Shown in pieces: positions 21,533 through 34,818 of a stretch of DNA of 64,000 nt. The stretch covers positions 807,111 through 871,110 of the forward strand of contig CAXIPT010000011.1 in assembly GCA_964030475.1 (NCBI GenBank). The letters run 5' to 3'. How positions within the stretch are numbered: position 1 is the first letter of the stretch; every line of letters starts with the position of its first letter. Origin of the DNA: Tethya wilhelma (Eukaryota; Porifera; Demospongiae; Tethyida; Tethyidae). Under the pieces are notes generated by a model. That model did no database searches. It was not told the DNA's origin and saw nothing but the letters and a program-made list of their open reading frames with translations. A program made the position numbers and the translations under genes.

Positions 21533-24500
21533 TTATGCTTGCTGAGACTGTATCAATGTTGCTTCATTAGTCGTCACCTTTCTGTACTCAAGAGTTCTCA
21601 GAGTCTTCTTTTCTGATCCTCCAGGCGTCTGCAGTGTCTCTACCGTGCTAATGGTCTGAAGTTCAACACGACTGTGTTTTTTACACTCGACTCTTTCAGT
21701 TTTCTGATCTTTGTTTTTACCACTACTGTCTCTACTCGTGTCACTGTGATCATTTTGATCTCTGTTTGTGTCATTGTGATCACTGTTTGTGTCATGTTGA
21801 TCTCTGTTCGTGTCACTGTGATCATTTTGATCTTTATTTGTGTCAATGTGGTCAATGCAATTTCCATTCATTTTGTTAGTGTGATCTCTACTTGATTCTG
21901 ATTTCGTATCAATATCATCTTTAGAGCTACTTGTCACAGCATCTAATTAAGAGAAAACTGAATGTGAAATATTGAAATGTAAGCATAAAAACAAAAAGTA
22001 CCTGCACATTTCGACTTCCACAATTCATGATTGTTTGCTATACATTTCTGCCAAACTCTGAGCTTTTCCAAGTCATGTGACTTGACAATGGAGTCATGTG
22101 ATCCATTTTCGCTACATGATTGCGAGCTTGGTGGGTGTGGCTGAGAGAGACACAACTCAAGCATGTCTTGGCAGATTTTGTACGAGGGTTTTACGATGAA
22201 ATCAATGAAACCTAAAGTAAAGGGGTTAATAATAACAATAATATTATTTGAAAGAAGGGTTAATGATCAATGAACACTAAAGTAAAGGGGTTAATAATAA
22301 CAGTAGTTGAAGAGGGGGTAATGATGAAACCCAAAGCACACAGTTGTGCTTCACATGTAAAACAAAGTAAAAATATTGGTGGGAATAAAATTTGGCAGAT
22401 TGTCAAAAATTTCATGATTGGCAGATTTTATTTTGGCAGTAGCACACACAGCAATAAACATATTCCATATGTGCTGTGCAAAATGACTGTTTCACAGCTT
22501 TAATACTGGTGCTCCTTACCAAAACCACCAATCTGGCAATATTAAAATCTGCCAAATTTTTGTGCTATACCGAATTAAAGATATGATATACCCCGTTGTA
22601 CCTATCTGTCCTTCTGGAATGTTGGTGTTCTCTCTATCACAGAGGGGAGAGGGTGTTCTCCCCAGTTTCTTCTCTCTGTCTCCCTGACAGAAGAACTCCT
22701 CACAGAGCCGCTCGGTCCACTCATAGTGCTGTTCCCATGGTTTCCCCGGATGGGAAATATCGGCCAAGTGAAGTAACATGCAGAATATCTTTGAGCGGTC
22801 GACTCCCAACAGTTGTGTCCCACTGTAGGAATGAAAGGGAGGTCATGTGATGGTCATGTGACTGTCATGTGATCTCTCATAAGGGTATTGGTTCAGATAG
22901 AGTCGTGGATCAGAGGGGTATCATGTTTATCTTGTTCCCACGCAGGCTCTTGATCCCCTTTGACCTTTCAGAGAATCACTCACAGTTAGTGTAAGGTCAA
23001 AGGAGAGAGCCTGGGTACTGTCATGTGATGTTTCATATAGAACCATGAATCAGTTAGAAAGTTTCGTGGAGTCATGTAAACTTTCACAAATCTTTCTCGT
23101 CAAACTTTTTTGCTTTTCTGGATAAGCTGTTAATTTGACACCCATACGTAAAATATGCATTACAGAGAATTTTGCGGATAATAACTTTCATGGATGACTA
23201 GTAATCCTTAAAAATCACAAAAGCTTTTGCTTGCAAAACTTCCTCGCTATAATGTAAGTACCTCCTCTAAAGAGAATAAACTTACGCGTCAGAAGCAGAG
23301 AGCAGCAATCTCATGTGCTTGAGTTGCTCAAAGTGCTGAGACATGTCCGTGGCCAGGACCATGTCGATGACTAGCTTTCTGAGGAGACAGAAGTCTTCTT
23401 GTTTCATTGTACCTAGGAAGTTGCAGTCGTCCTGCGTTTGGTGTGTGCGGAGAAAAATTCTTTCATAAATTGTCTCATTTGTTTGGTCATTAACACACCT
23501 CAATCCCTTAATTACGAGATTAATAACCCCCCTTTGATTTCAACTAAATTCCTTTCATTTTTATTTAATAACTTAATGTGAATACTATAATTTGTATCCA
23601 ATGTGTGTGTGCATATATGTGAGTGTGTGAGTGTGTGAGTGTATGTGTGTGTGTGTGTGTACATATATACCTCATTCAACAGCATAAAGGCGTAGTACAG
23701 ATGGTGATTCTCTAATACAGCTCTGTCATTGTACAACATCGCGAACTCCGACCTGTATACAATCGTAATACGTGCCATGGAGATCAAAGTGGGTGTGGCA
23801 TACAATGCAATGGGTGTGGTCACACAATGTAGTGTGGGTGGTAGTATGGGGGGAGAGTCTGTCTGTCGGTCTGTCTGTCTGTCATCGTTGTTGGGCTTTG
23901 TGTGTTCGCCTAAGCTAATTCTAGCTAACATAACGATCTATGTACCATGTACCATGCATTACTCACACATGCGCATAAGTTTAGAATGTGCACGTGTTTT
24001 CGAGACTTGGCAGACAGAGGCAGCTAGAGAAATCAGATGATAGCTAGAGGTTGTAAGACTTAGACAGTTAAAACAAGATATAGATGCTAACATATCTTAT
24101 GAGAGAAAGGCACAGAAATAGTTCTACAGCAGCACCCAACAGAAAGATAGACAGAAACAAGGAGAAAAATGACCTGATGCCAGGCTTGCTCAACATTCAG
24201 TGTCAGAGGGAAAGAGATAGAGGTATCAAGTTCAACAAAATACCCAGACTTTACATCTCATTTGCAATCCTTCATGTAAGCTTGCTATTAAACTTCTGAA
24301 ACTCACACCACAGTCATTTGAATACTCACAGTTTTGTACTCACACTGACAGCCAGATCTACACCATTCTGACAAATATTCTCCATACACTCACTGTACAA
24401 CTCGTGCAAAAAGCTGTGCTCGCTCAGGCTCGCCCCACAATGCCTTGCATTCTTCTAGTAACAATAATACTATAACTGGCGCATCATGTATATGTCACAT

Positions 24501-25463
24501 ATGTACCTCTGAGTGATTTGAAAGGAGTTTGAAGTTCCTGGATGATCAACATCGTGAATCATGGCCGCTAGTAGAAGGGCCAATACTTCCAACGGTGACA
24601 GATAACTCTAGATAATGAACAAAAAAGTATACAATGGTTTAATATTAAAGTGTGGTCAATCAGACCAAAACATCAAAAAATGCAGAAGGATTTTCATACT
24701 TTGTTTAAGGGACATTTTTACTATAGTATAGTGTACCTTAGATTGGGGAATTAAATTTCATCATTAAAATTTTTTTCTTGCTGAATTTTTGCCACTAGCA
24801 CATATTTGTGGTATAACTGTAACAATTCCCGATCTACACTATTTTACCCCCAAGACTTAGTAATCTTGGCCAATTTTTCAGTAATCTCTCAGTAATCTTT
24901 GCGTACCTCGAATCCCGTTGAATATAACAAGTAGTGTACAGTTTGAGTGACATCCGCACCGTGAGTCGCATTGTGATACGAGTTGCTATGGTTACCATAT
25001 CCAGCTTCCACTTTAATCAAGAAACAATCAAAATGCATCGCAGAGATCTGTGTTACGACCAAAAGTCACATGATAATCACATGATGACCACATGATCTAA
25101 ACACACATTTACCTCGCATCGTTTAAACAGATCGTGCCTCTTGAATATTTCGTAGCCTACATATCTCAGAGTCTGTTTGTGAGAGAGTGACTCCACTTGA
25201 AAGATATCGAAGTCCCAGTTGTCAAGTTGGTTCTGCAAAGTTTTGAAAACATACCACAAAAGAACAAGAGGGTGAGTAGTAGAGTTTTGACAAGAGCATA
25301 CCTTCTTGAGATGAAAGGTAGAAGGTTACATCCACAGGGGATAGCTAAGATACACTGAGTAATTAGCAAAGAATGCAACTGATTTGTTGGTTCATATCAG
25401 AGTGGAATTGGAGATCAAAGGAGTGATACTGACTGCAGGTGTTCAATAAAACACCTTGTAGGT

Positions 25464-25515
<52 letters not shown>

Positions 25516-27081
25516 CACTTCAGGCCACCAAATTAATGAAGGTTAACAGCTAGTTTTACCACAAGCCAATCTTTGGAAATAACTAATATCACCATGGAAA
25601 CAACTAAAAATTCACCGGCCACTAGAGAGTGGTAGCAAGAGCTTATAAACTAAAGTAGTTTATATGCCCTTAATTGTAGGAGTTGCCACAAGCTAATTCT
25701 TTCTTGCAATTATGCAAACCGATCTATAGACCCTAGAACAACTTATTTTTACAAACAAATGTCATTCATCTACTGATGATCCATCCTTGTGCCTGCTCAG
25801 GCACACCTTCAGAAATTTTAATTAGCAAAGGATAAGAGTATTGTAAACAGTGTCAGACAGACTATTCCAAATGGTGCCTACAAATCTTGATGGGCTGTTT
25901 TGATCATTCCAACCACTGCAAACTTTGAAGCAGCATAAGCAGCCATGAAATTTGCAAAGCAACACATAACTCTGTATATCCCAAGATACTGATTATAATG
26001 CAGCCCTGTATGCTCAGGCAAGTTACATGTATGTCTACAGTAAATTGGCATGTATTATATTATAACAATTAGTAACTTTATTGCATGGGAGGGTTGGTTC
26101 CTTTAGGTTTGGGATTGCGTGCAAAGACAAGCCCACGTGCTTACTTGAAGTATTTCAGCCACTGGCTCAGGATACACAGGTTCTGTAAAGGTAGTCACTT
26201 CCCTGTGCATACTACAGTGGGAATAACAAACCATAATGATATTCATTAGTTTGCACATTCAAGCATAGCAGACACTCAATACATACAGACTCCCACTGTG
26301 GTAGTACACATGCATGCATGCCTGCAAACCCTCTTCCCACTCAAAAAAAAACAAACAATGAATACTAATATACCGTTAATGACCCTTGCAGCAAAGCTGG
26401 GGGTATATTGTAACACTTTGGTGTAGCATGCAGCTATTAATAGCCTCTCTTAGTTTTTGGAATCCATTATATAGCTGAAAGACACAGAACTACCATACTT
26501 TGTCAAAGATTTTTTTGTGGGGTGGGAGCTGCAATCTATTTTCTATGACATATTCATACTCTTGATTGTTTAAGTATATGCACATCAACATCTTTCAGGA
26601 TTTTGGAGGGGGGTTTTTTCAAACTTTTAACACATTCTCTCATTGCAGTATAGACAGATCTAGAGACTTGCCTTAAATTGTTTCATTGCTTTTTACAGCA
26701 CTACCCACTCCTACACTGCCTAATTTATAATTATGACATTTTTACTACTTGTAGAATTATACATGTCGATCATACCATTGTACAAGGTTGAGTTCATGAA
26801 TCACAACATAGCTTGTTACTAAGCCATGCTTGCTAGTAAGTTTACCTTCCAATGAAGTTGGATATCATTATGGTATTTGCAATGGCTTTGAACCTCTCTT
26901 TCGGTTGAAGTGCATGCGTCTTTGGCAGATAGCGCGAATCTTTTGTTGTGAAGGTTGTTGATAGCCAGGCTCTAACTTGTTTGTCTCGAACCCAGAGTAG
27001 TTTGTCTTCAGCACTGTTTGTGTGTGTGAGGGTGTGAGGGTGTGAGGATATGTGTGTGTGAGGGTGTGTATGTGTGTGTGT

Positions 27082-27157
<76 letters not shown>

Positions 27158-27351
27158 NTTCAACTTCTCCAATTCCTGTAGTATAATATGACATCATTAT
27201 GACATCATCATTATTGACTGTCGTACCATCTTGAGTGAGACAATGTGCTCCAGGAGCTGTGTGACTATCGCAGCCTCCCCTTCCACACCATTCTCCCTCA
27301 GGCTGGAGTTGGACGTGGTGGCAGATGAGATCAACTCTGACCTCATGTGGA

Positions 27352-27409
<58 letters not shown>

Positions 27410-27556
27410 TGAGAGAGTGTGTGAGTGCACAGAACAGACCTGTTTTCCTCTCCATTTTGTTGTGACAAGACATCCGCTGCAAATGACAATGTCTTCTGAA
27501 GTTCACTTACATTTGGGATGTCTCCTTTATCTAACTGTTGGAGCAACAGTCTCAGC

Positions 27557-27592
<36 letters not shown>

Positions 27593-27798
27593 AAAGAGTA
27601 TGAAGCATGAAACATTTATTTTGCTAGAAGTATAACAGCAGCATTCTATAGCTATATAATTTAAGGTAAAGTAAATTAATACAAAACTGCTACATTTGAC
27701 TGACACTTGTAAGTCATCTACTTTACACCTAGCTCTAGAGTTTACTCTTTACAAACTGAAATGCAAACAGTGCCATTGCTATCTAAAATATCTCTTTT

Positions 27799-27855
<57 letters not shown>

Positions 27856-29714
27856 CATTATACAATACTGATCACCCCCAGCAAAGCCCAGCTGCATGGT
27901 TCAAAGGCCTGCACCATACAGGACATTAAATCATCCATTCAAAAATTACTATAAAATGCAATATTCTAGGACACCAGAGAAAGGAAGTGAAATGACATGG
28001 ATCTTGGCCAACTCTCAATAGAGAAAACAGCTGGAATTACTGAGAAATAGCAGTTCACTAGACTGATGTGTGTGCATGTGTGTGTGTGGCTACTGGTCCA
28101 ACTTTGTTAACTGTTGAATGCCTTAGGCAATTTCCTAGCAAAATACCAGGGAAAGAACAAATCACTAGGATATATCATGCCCAGACAACAACCACACAAC
28201 AGGGACTCACACACATACATACACACAGCTGTTTCATTGCCTATACACATTATTTGTACACAAGACTATACGTAATTTGCTCTCTTGGCAGTAACATCAC
28301 TATCCAATGATAAGAAATGCCCTTCAGACACTATCTAGCTGTCTCATTGTGTAGACTTACTGGTAAATGTATTGTACGCTACAAATTTGTTCTCTTGTAG
28401 CTGCTCTGCTATATATGCTATGCTACATGCCTTAGCTTGAGAGCTATTGCACATTTTACGTATACCAACAATTTTAAGAGTGCATCTCTGTGTCATTGCT
28501 GTTTCTCGTGATGTAACACTCTCATGTGTTGCTTAGCAACAAGATGTATTAAGCAAGAGTTGTACGTCAAAGAGCCTTTGACTCTTAGAGATGCTTGCTC
28601 ACAAAAGGGTGTGAGGACGTCATAATTTCAGCTAACAGAGTATTATAGGTGCGATGGCACGGTTTTTGCAAGTTGGCTTTATATGTTGATCATTTTGCAC
28701 ATACTGTACACACACTGAGATAAGAAAAAAGGAGCAAAATTATAAGTGTGTATAGGGTTATGAATTAAGCATCACTTTTTTTTTTTTTTGATATTCCATT
28801 AAAAATTACCAAACAAATTGACAATTATTCACGGAATTAATGTAACATACAGCATTTTCCACAGCTATAGCTAATATAATTATTATTGTACAAAATGGAT
28901 ATTGCACAATAATTAACTTTGACCCCATCTTCTCAAATACAGGACACTACTATAATATGACAGTCATCAAATCAAAATGGATCGCATGAAGGGCACTTAC
29001 TTGTAAGCTGCAGTGGCCCTTTGCTCCACAAGCCCAGCCTGCTGGGAGACGTCCATCATATCCCTGTCCCCTGGTGCACTGATGGAGTGCCGTCGCGTTC
29101 TGTCATACTGTCCACTAGCTCGAGAAGGTCTTCTTTTTGTAACCATGTCCATTTCATTGACTGCATTCACACAAGAAATATAATAATATTATAATATCAA
29201 AGGAAAAAATCTTGAGATTTAGATGGGATTCGATCAAACTCAGATCTTTTGGATTCTACAGTTGAATGCTCTTACCACTGAGCTACTAGATGTATTGGGA
29301 GCAAACACACACACTCACACACATGTGCACACACACATGTACACTTTCTTGATATGCTCATTCGCATGGCTATCATTGAGCTATATTTGCATATGCTCAT
29401 GCAGTGCAGAACTCTTATCTAGAATGTCTACTGGTCACCATCTGTGCTAAAAAGCCCCGCCCCCTCTCTCTCCCCTGCGGTGAAAAGAACACCTCTCACC
29501 ACAAAACTGAGCAAAAGACATCTCCCTCTATCTCGTGCGCACAACACTTACCGCCATTGTCTTGTAACGCGGCAGCTGTATCCATGTCTCCATTGACAGT
29601 ACCATTCACAACAGTTGCGCGTACATTATCCGATCCATTTATATCCAGTGGCACCGTAGGTCTCCTTCGAACCAAGGCGCTGCCCATATTTCTCGACTCT
29701 TTTTTCAACAACAC
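21533..29714 (-). CDS. PDE1: PDE1-type calcium/calmodulin-dependent cyclic nucleotide phosphodiesterase
   Basis: About 13 exons: 29552-29714, 29001-29160, 27440-27556, ~27226-27341, 26846-27013, 25113-25232, 24907-25048, 24507-24607, 23671-23752, 23286-23431, 22600-22822, 22002-22211, 21533-21943. It hydrolyses cAMP and/or cGMP. N-terminal PDE1 signatures: LRLLLQQLDKGDIPNVSELQ, VRAWLSTTFT and ERFKAIANTIM, the last two not in the longest open frame of that exon. Metal-binding motifs are YHNATHGADVTQTVHYLL, AAMIHDVDHPGTSNSF, YNDRAVLENHH and LHLADISHP. SPLCDRENTNIPEGQIGFID ends the catalytic core with the purine-clamp Gln. The last exon is an unusual Asp/Asn-rich repeat tail. The join of exons 4 and 5 is not phase-clean, so that boundary is approximate. 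Calmodulin control is inferred from family membership. Confidence 0.9.
22933..23020. repeat. Second copy of the 'cctcgtaccc' palindromic element
   Basis: The left arm is diverged (cacgcaggctcttgatccc) and the right arm is intact (aaggagagagcctgggtac). It lies in an intron of PDE1. Confidence 0.6.
27019..27155 (+). repeat. (GT)n-(GA)n compound microsatellite
   Basis: In a PDE1 intron; single-N contig join at 27158 right after it. Confidence 0.8.
29217..29300 (-). repeat. tRNA-derived SINE-like element, copy 5
   Basis: The reverse strand reads tctagtagctcagtggtaag; the B box is diverged. It lies in the first intron of PDE1. Confidence 0.5.
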
Positions 29715-30002
29715 TTTGGGAGAGGAGCTCTTGTTTCAATCAAACAGGACTTCAAACGGATCTTATCCTTTTACTTGTAAGCACGCTGTTGTCCAACACA
29801 CTACTCTATTGAAAAAAACATTCATTGTGCCCAAGTATGTATGCAAAGCCCACAGCTTCCGGACTATCAATGCGCGCATGAAATATTTTCGCGCGTATTG
29901 AAGCGACGTATACATTAACAGCTTCTTTCAAGTGCAAAAAACAGACATTAACATTTAATACACAGTGACCATGTATAACAATAACATACTGAATAAAATC
30001 AT

Positions 30003-30263
30003 GAACAGTTTATCAAATGAATAGCTAGTTAGCGTGGGCATAAAGACGAATATATTGCTGAACTTTGCGTGCAAATGATACCTGGGTAAAGTGAAAATGA
30101 TGAGTCAAATCATCACATAATGATGTGTTAATAGTAGTTCTTGATAATTTATTAGAATTGAAAATGAAAGGAGTTGACTTACTTTGTCTCGTTGATAATG
30201 CTCAGCTGCTGCTAAATTTAGTGGATCATCAAAATTGAGTAGATCCTACAAACGTGTGTGAGG

Positions 30264-30321
<58 letters not shown>

Positions 30322-30898
30322 AAAGACAAACTTATGACAGATCAAGCTAGATATAACTCACTGTAAATAATGAATGTAACCCTAGCACAACGTCCTAAAT
30401 TAGAACAAAGAAAGAGAATAGAGAGAGATAAAATTTCAATGACATTTGGTTACATCTTCATAAAGAGTTTAATTACATTATGCAACAATGCAAACATCAA
30501 TATCTCAATGACGGGTAACACCTGTATCAAGAACCTAATACGTATCATTCAGAAATTTTCAGGAAGCTTAAAAAATTGTGTGGTTTCAGTGAGCACTCAA
30601 ACCACAAAATACCATCCATAATCAAATATCTACATAAGCAGAAGTCACATCCGTTCAATTGTAAGATTAGACATTTTCATAGTTTTAACTTCAGCAATAA
30701 AACTTGCATAAGTATATACATGGATTGCATTCCACAAAAATTGTGAAAGCTTCCCATAAAAGGTACAATTGAGTGATGGTATTTGTACATTTATTTTTTC
30801 TCTAGTTTTTCACACAGGACTACATATTACGCGTGTTTACTTTTAATCTTCTTGCTGGTGACCATCCTGAACCATCAATAGACGTCTCCCTGAGTATG
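30003..30898 (-). CDS. Last exons of a small unrecognised gene
   Basis: Three short minus-strand exons with good splice sites: 30843-30898 (acceptor tgtag; ILRETSIDGSGWSPARRLK), 30184-30247 (acceptor gtttgtag, donor gtaagt; DLLNFDDPLNLAAAEHYQRD) and about 30026-30081 (acceptor tttacccag; VSFARKVQQYIRLYAHAN then stop). The exons read open in compatible frames, and the C-terminal exon looks amphipathic-helical. I do not recognise the family. The upstream part lies in or beyond the N gap 30992-31112; a frame at 31163-31366 (ELHPFPRFRIGDLI) may be its first exon, but its donor is unclear. Confidence 0.4.
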
Positions 30899-30910
30899 CT
30901 ACATATATAT

Positions 30911-30912
<2 letters not shown>

Positions 30913-30991
<79 letters not shown>

Positions 30992-31112
30992 NNNNNNNNN
31001 NNNNNNNNNNNNNNNNNNNNNNNNNNNNNNNNNNNNNNNNNNNNNNNNNNNNNNNNNNNNNNNNNNNNNNNNNNNNNNNNNNNNNNNNNNNNNNNNNNNN
31101 NNNNNNNNNNNN
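30913..31112. repeat. (GA)n microsatellite followed by assembly gap
   Basis: About 80 bases of ga, then Ns at 30992-31112. Confidence 0.85.
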
Positions 31113-31336
31113 AAAAAAAGCTAAACCACTGAGGTATTTCTGTTTGATTTTACAAATCATACTCAGCAATTTCGTTTAATTAGATCACCAATTCTAAACC
31201 GAGGAAATGGGTGGAGCTCGTTAATTAAAGTAGGTGTTTCGGCTTTCAATGAAACTGCATCAGTTTTGCGTGGTATATTGAGAATGTTTATTGGAGATTT
31301 ACAGTGGTGTTTCATGCCGTGGTGATCTTTAGGACA

Positions 31337-33368
31337 ATGCAACAGTATAGCAGCCGTCTTCTTCAACGAAGCTCTACCATGGCTGTGATTCTACTGGTCT
31401 TGCTGATGACAGTGAGCCCCTCAGCACCACAAGGTATCATGATCACTAGGCTAAATCTCTGAGGAAAATATTACTAACCTCATGACTTATTTATTCAGTA
31501 ATCTCAGTTCTTTAACAATAACAGTTGCTATTATTTTTCACTGAAACACTCACACGCATACAGAGTGCCTCTACCAGTATGTGCAACAACCTCCCTCTTC
31601 AATTTCTTGCAATCCATACAGCTCGGAGCTTCAGCTCCACTGCATCTTCACAGGACCCCATTCTCCTCTCCTACAGCTGAAATGGTACTCCTTCCACCAA
31701 GACACACCAGACCAGTTCATGTCTCTTTCACAGCTACCCGAATTCTACACCATCGAGACCATAGTGATGGATACAGCTTTTGGGATGAGCTTGAGAAGTA
31801 TATCGTCTATATTGCAGACGAGTGCCATTGGAGAGAAACATACCAGACTGTGTTACTTCTGCAGAGCTCAAGTTGGATCTCTTCCGCTCCCAGTGTCTAG
31901 CAATTCACTCTGCATTCGTGAACCTTCGTATTATACCGGTCTGCCACTCTGTAAAGAGTCGAATTCCCAAATAGTGAATACATCATCGCAATGTGTACCA
32001 ATAACAGAGTCTTTCAGAGCTCAATTACAACTTGCTACCATTCGGCCTACAAGTTCACTACTTCCAAGCACGATGACCAATAGTGCCGAACTGTTTACAG
32101 ACAGTACTGCTAATATTGGCAACACTGCTGCTAGCATTGATGTCAACATTGCTCCATCCTCTGAAGACAGTTTGTCAACAACCTCTGCTGTTGTCAAGAC
32201 AACAGCTATTGTTAGTGTCACACCAACACCAACAGTCATTCAAACTGACACTCTGGGTAGTACGAGCATAACGGACAATAGCGACCAAATGGATGACTCT
32301 CCTTCTACAGTGGAGGCCGGACTCTATGCAGCTGTAGCTGTTTGTGTGATATTTGTAGTGATTATCGCGGTTCTAGTGACAGTCATTGTGTGCCTCTCGC
32401 AAAGAAGGTGTATCTGCTTCAAATGGAGAAGGAGCCTGAGTGGAGTGGTGGGTGCCACCAAGAGAAGAGAGAATCACAGTCAGGAGGACCGAGGTAAGTC
32501 AACAGTATACTCTCAATCATTTTTAGAGATTATATATAATTTAACATGCATGCAGAGTCAGTTCAGTACAGACATTATAGCTATATAACTTGACATGCAT
32601 GCAGTGAAAGTTTCTTAATAAACTTGTGATACTGAATGATGAAAATTGCATGAAAATATAAGTTATAATTATACTAGCAGTCTCATTGATTGTAAGCTAA
32701 ATACGTATATGCATGATGTTAGTGTTAATCTTGAACGGCTTTGATTGTACTGCTACCAAAATCTATAACATCTAGACTTAGAATGTTGGTTTATTTCGCC
32801 AATAGCCTTCATGCAGATATGATCAATCCGCTATAGGTTTGCTTTCAAAAGTCTGTTTGTAGGCAGGAATCTAAATGTGTCATCCAGCATTTGGATGCCA
32901 TGTTGTGATGACAGTGGGTAGTTAGTACATAGCAAATCTCGTAAGCCATGCAATTATGAATGGTCCCAGTCTCAACAGAGGCACCTCTTGTGTGTGGTTG
33001 TGAGCTCCGGTTGATGGGCGGTGTCCTGTGTGTGTGTCTACAGAACTGATAGCCATGTCTTCATGGTTTGTACACATGCACTGCATGATACACACTACAT
33101 TCTACACTGTGTGCATGCATGCTATATTATATACAATTCATAAATAGTCAAAGACATCACAGCAGTAGCCTATTATAGTACTGATATATACGTAGTCATG
33201 CAGTCTCAGCTAGTATTAATGGTATGCATAATTATTTTCCATGCACACATACTATGTTTGTAAACTTTCAGGATCAACGATCTAAAGTGTTCTGGTTATA
33301 ATAATACAGTTCCTCTTAACAATTCACTAATCCCCACATCACACACATTCACATGTCCATTGATTTAA

Positions 33369-33412
<44 letters not shown>

Positions 33413-34818
33413 ACACACACACACAGGTGTTGGTAACAGAGGGTTCATGACCAGCGGTGCATCAGAAGCTCAGTAAGTTGTCAGCTAAATAATGTCACTT
33501 AGAATACATGCATGCATGCAAGTCTAATTACTGTTCACAGCCGTATCAGCTCACATTCACACACAACTGGCATGACAAGTGCAACTACAACTTACCCAAA
33601 ATAGTGTATGGGCCTAATCACCCATAATGTGTGTTTACAGTGTACGTAGCTCACTGTTGCAACACCTCAGTATGACTTATAGGAGTTGTGTAATGTGATG
33701 ATGTGCCTCATGAGATACTTTTATTTTGAAGTGCGAACAAAATTTGAGACAAGCGATTCAACATTTTACTTTGCTGACCATATGCATTTGACTGCATGCT
33801 GAGTTGACACACAATAATACAATATCAGTATAATAATTATTAATTTTGATTAATAATAAGGTGCTTAAGCTTTGCATATTATGTTTTTGTTTATGCACAA
33901 ACAAACAAACAGATGACATACACATTAGATTGATTGCATTGAACTAGATAGGCTGTATAAACTATAAAGTTTAATGCCATCATGCTGCTTTGCATGCATG
34001 CTATACAACTTATTAAACAATCTTCTTTGTCCCTCAATAATAGATCACTAATGACAGAGTCTGCCCAATTCAATGACGTTATCGACGGACCAAGAATAAT
34101 ACGACCACCCACCAACGATCACGTGATGCCGACTCAGCAGATTCTCAACAAGCGGTCACTTCCAAGGGAAAAGGCCACTCATACAAATAATGAACAGGCC
34201 GGACCACCCAATCTCCCACCAAAACCCGGCAAACCAACATTACAGCTAGTACCATCTCTAAAAGGTCAAAGTACAAATTACGACCATCTCGAACTGGTTG
34301 ACAGCGAAAGAAAAAGATCAGAGGAACAAAATCCACCGACTTCATCAGATGTGCCAACGTCAGCACAAAATCCCAGACCTGAGCAGGTGCCACCTAAAAA
34401 GCCACCACGTTCACGTTCTAGAGATCACTTTTACCACACGCTAGAGAGCTCGGACGAATCTGGACTCCTTCGTTCAGCCACTGCCAGCCAGCACAGCAGC
34501 CGAATGAGCAGCCGATTGTCACACAGAGAGGATGAAGTTGACGTGATGGATGAGAGAGAGCATCGTAGAAACCGGTCGAGCGTGTTATCCGAACAGCTCA
34601 AGGAGCTTTTCGACGATCCTCGATATGCCGTGCTATTTGTGAACGAGAGTGATGATGAAGAGAGGAAAGGATTGGGAGAGAGACGTGAGATCTGTAGGAG
34701 CACACCATCGCTGGTCCTCATTTCAAAGCCAGGGGTCCCTGAGAGGAGGTCACTACGAACCTCACACAAGAGAATTTCAATTCTTCATGACCCCCCTAAT
34801 AACCACAGTCACTGTTAA
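31337..34818 (+). CDS. Receptor A: Ig-like single-pass membrane protein with YxxL/PxxP tail
   Basis: Exons 31337-31433, 31564-32496, 33427-33472 and 34044-34818. The start is ATG 31337 or, in the same frame, 31379; both give a signal peptide (MAVILLVLLMTVSPSA). The ectodomain begins CLYQYVQQPPSSISCNPY, has a C...W...C pattern (LQLHCIF, LKWYSF, LCYFCRAQ) that suggests a divergent Ig fold, then a ~150-residue Ser/Thr stalk. The membrane helix is AAVAVCVIFVVIIAVLVTVI, followed by basic CISQRR-type residues. The tail has PPNLPPKPGKP and PPKKPPR (SH3-ligand type) and YxxL motifs YDHLE, FYHTLE and YAVLF. No known receptor family is recognised. It shares the CNPY and [FY]YHxLE signatures with the genes that follow, so it is probably a signalling or adhesion receptor. 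Confidence 0.75.

Noticed and set aside
24345..24453. An extra PDE1 exon (NARHCGASLSEHSFLHELYS) with plausible splice sites
   Set aside because: The flanking exons 24507-24607 and 23671-23752 join in phase to give the exact PDE1 sequence (SFQITQ-RSEFAMLYNDR). The extra segment would interrupt the catalytic core.
26868..27506. Minus-strand frame of 212 residues with Ser-Leu and Thr-His repeats
   Set aside because: Microsatellite translation. The real PDE1 exons in this region use other frames.
31163..31366. First exon of the small minus-strand gene (ELHPFPRFRIGDLI)
   Set aside because: Attractive as a divergent partner of receptor A, but no donor in a phase that joins exon 30843-30898 was found. 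Only mentioned, not called.
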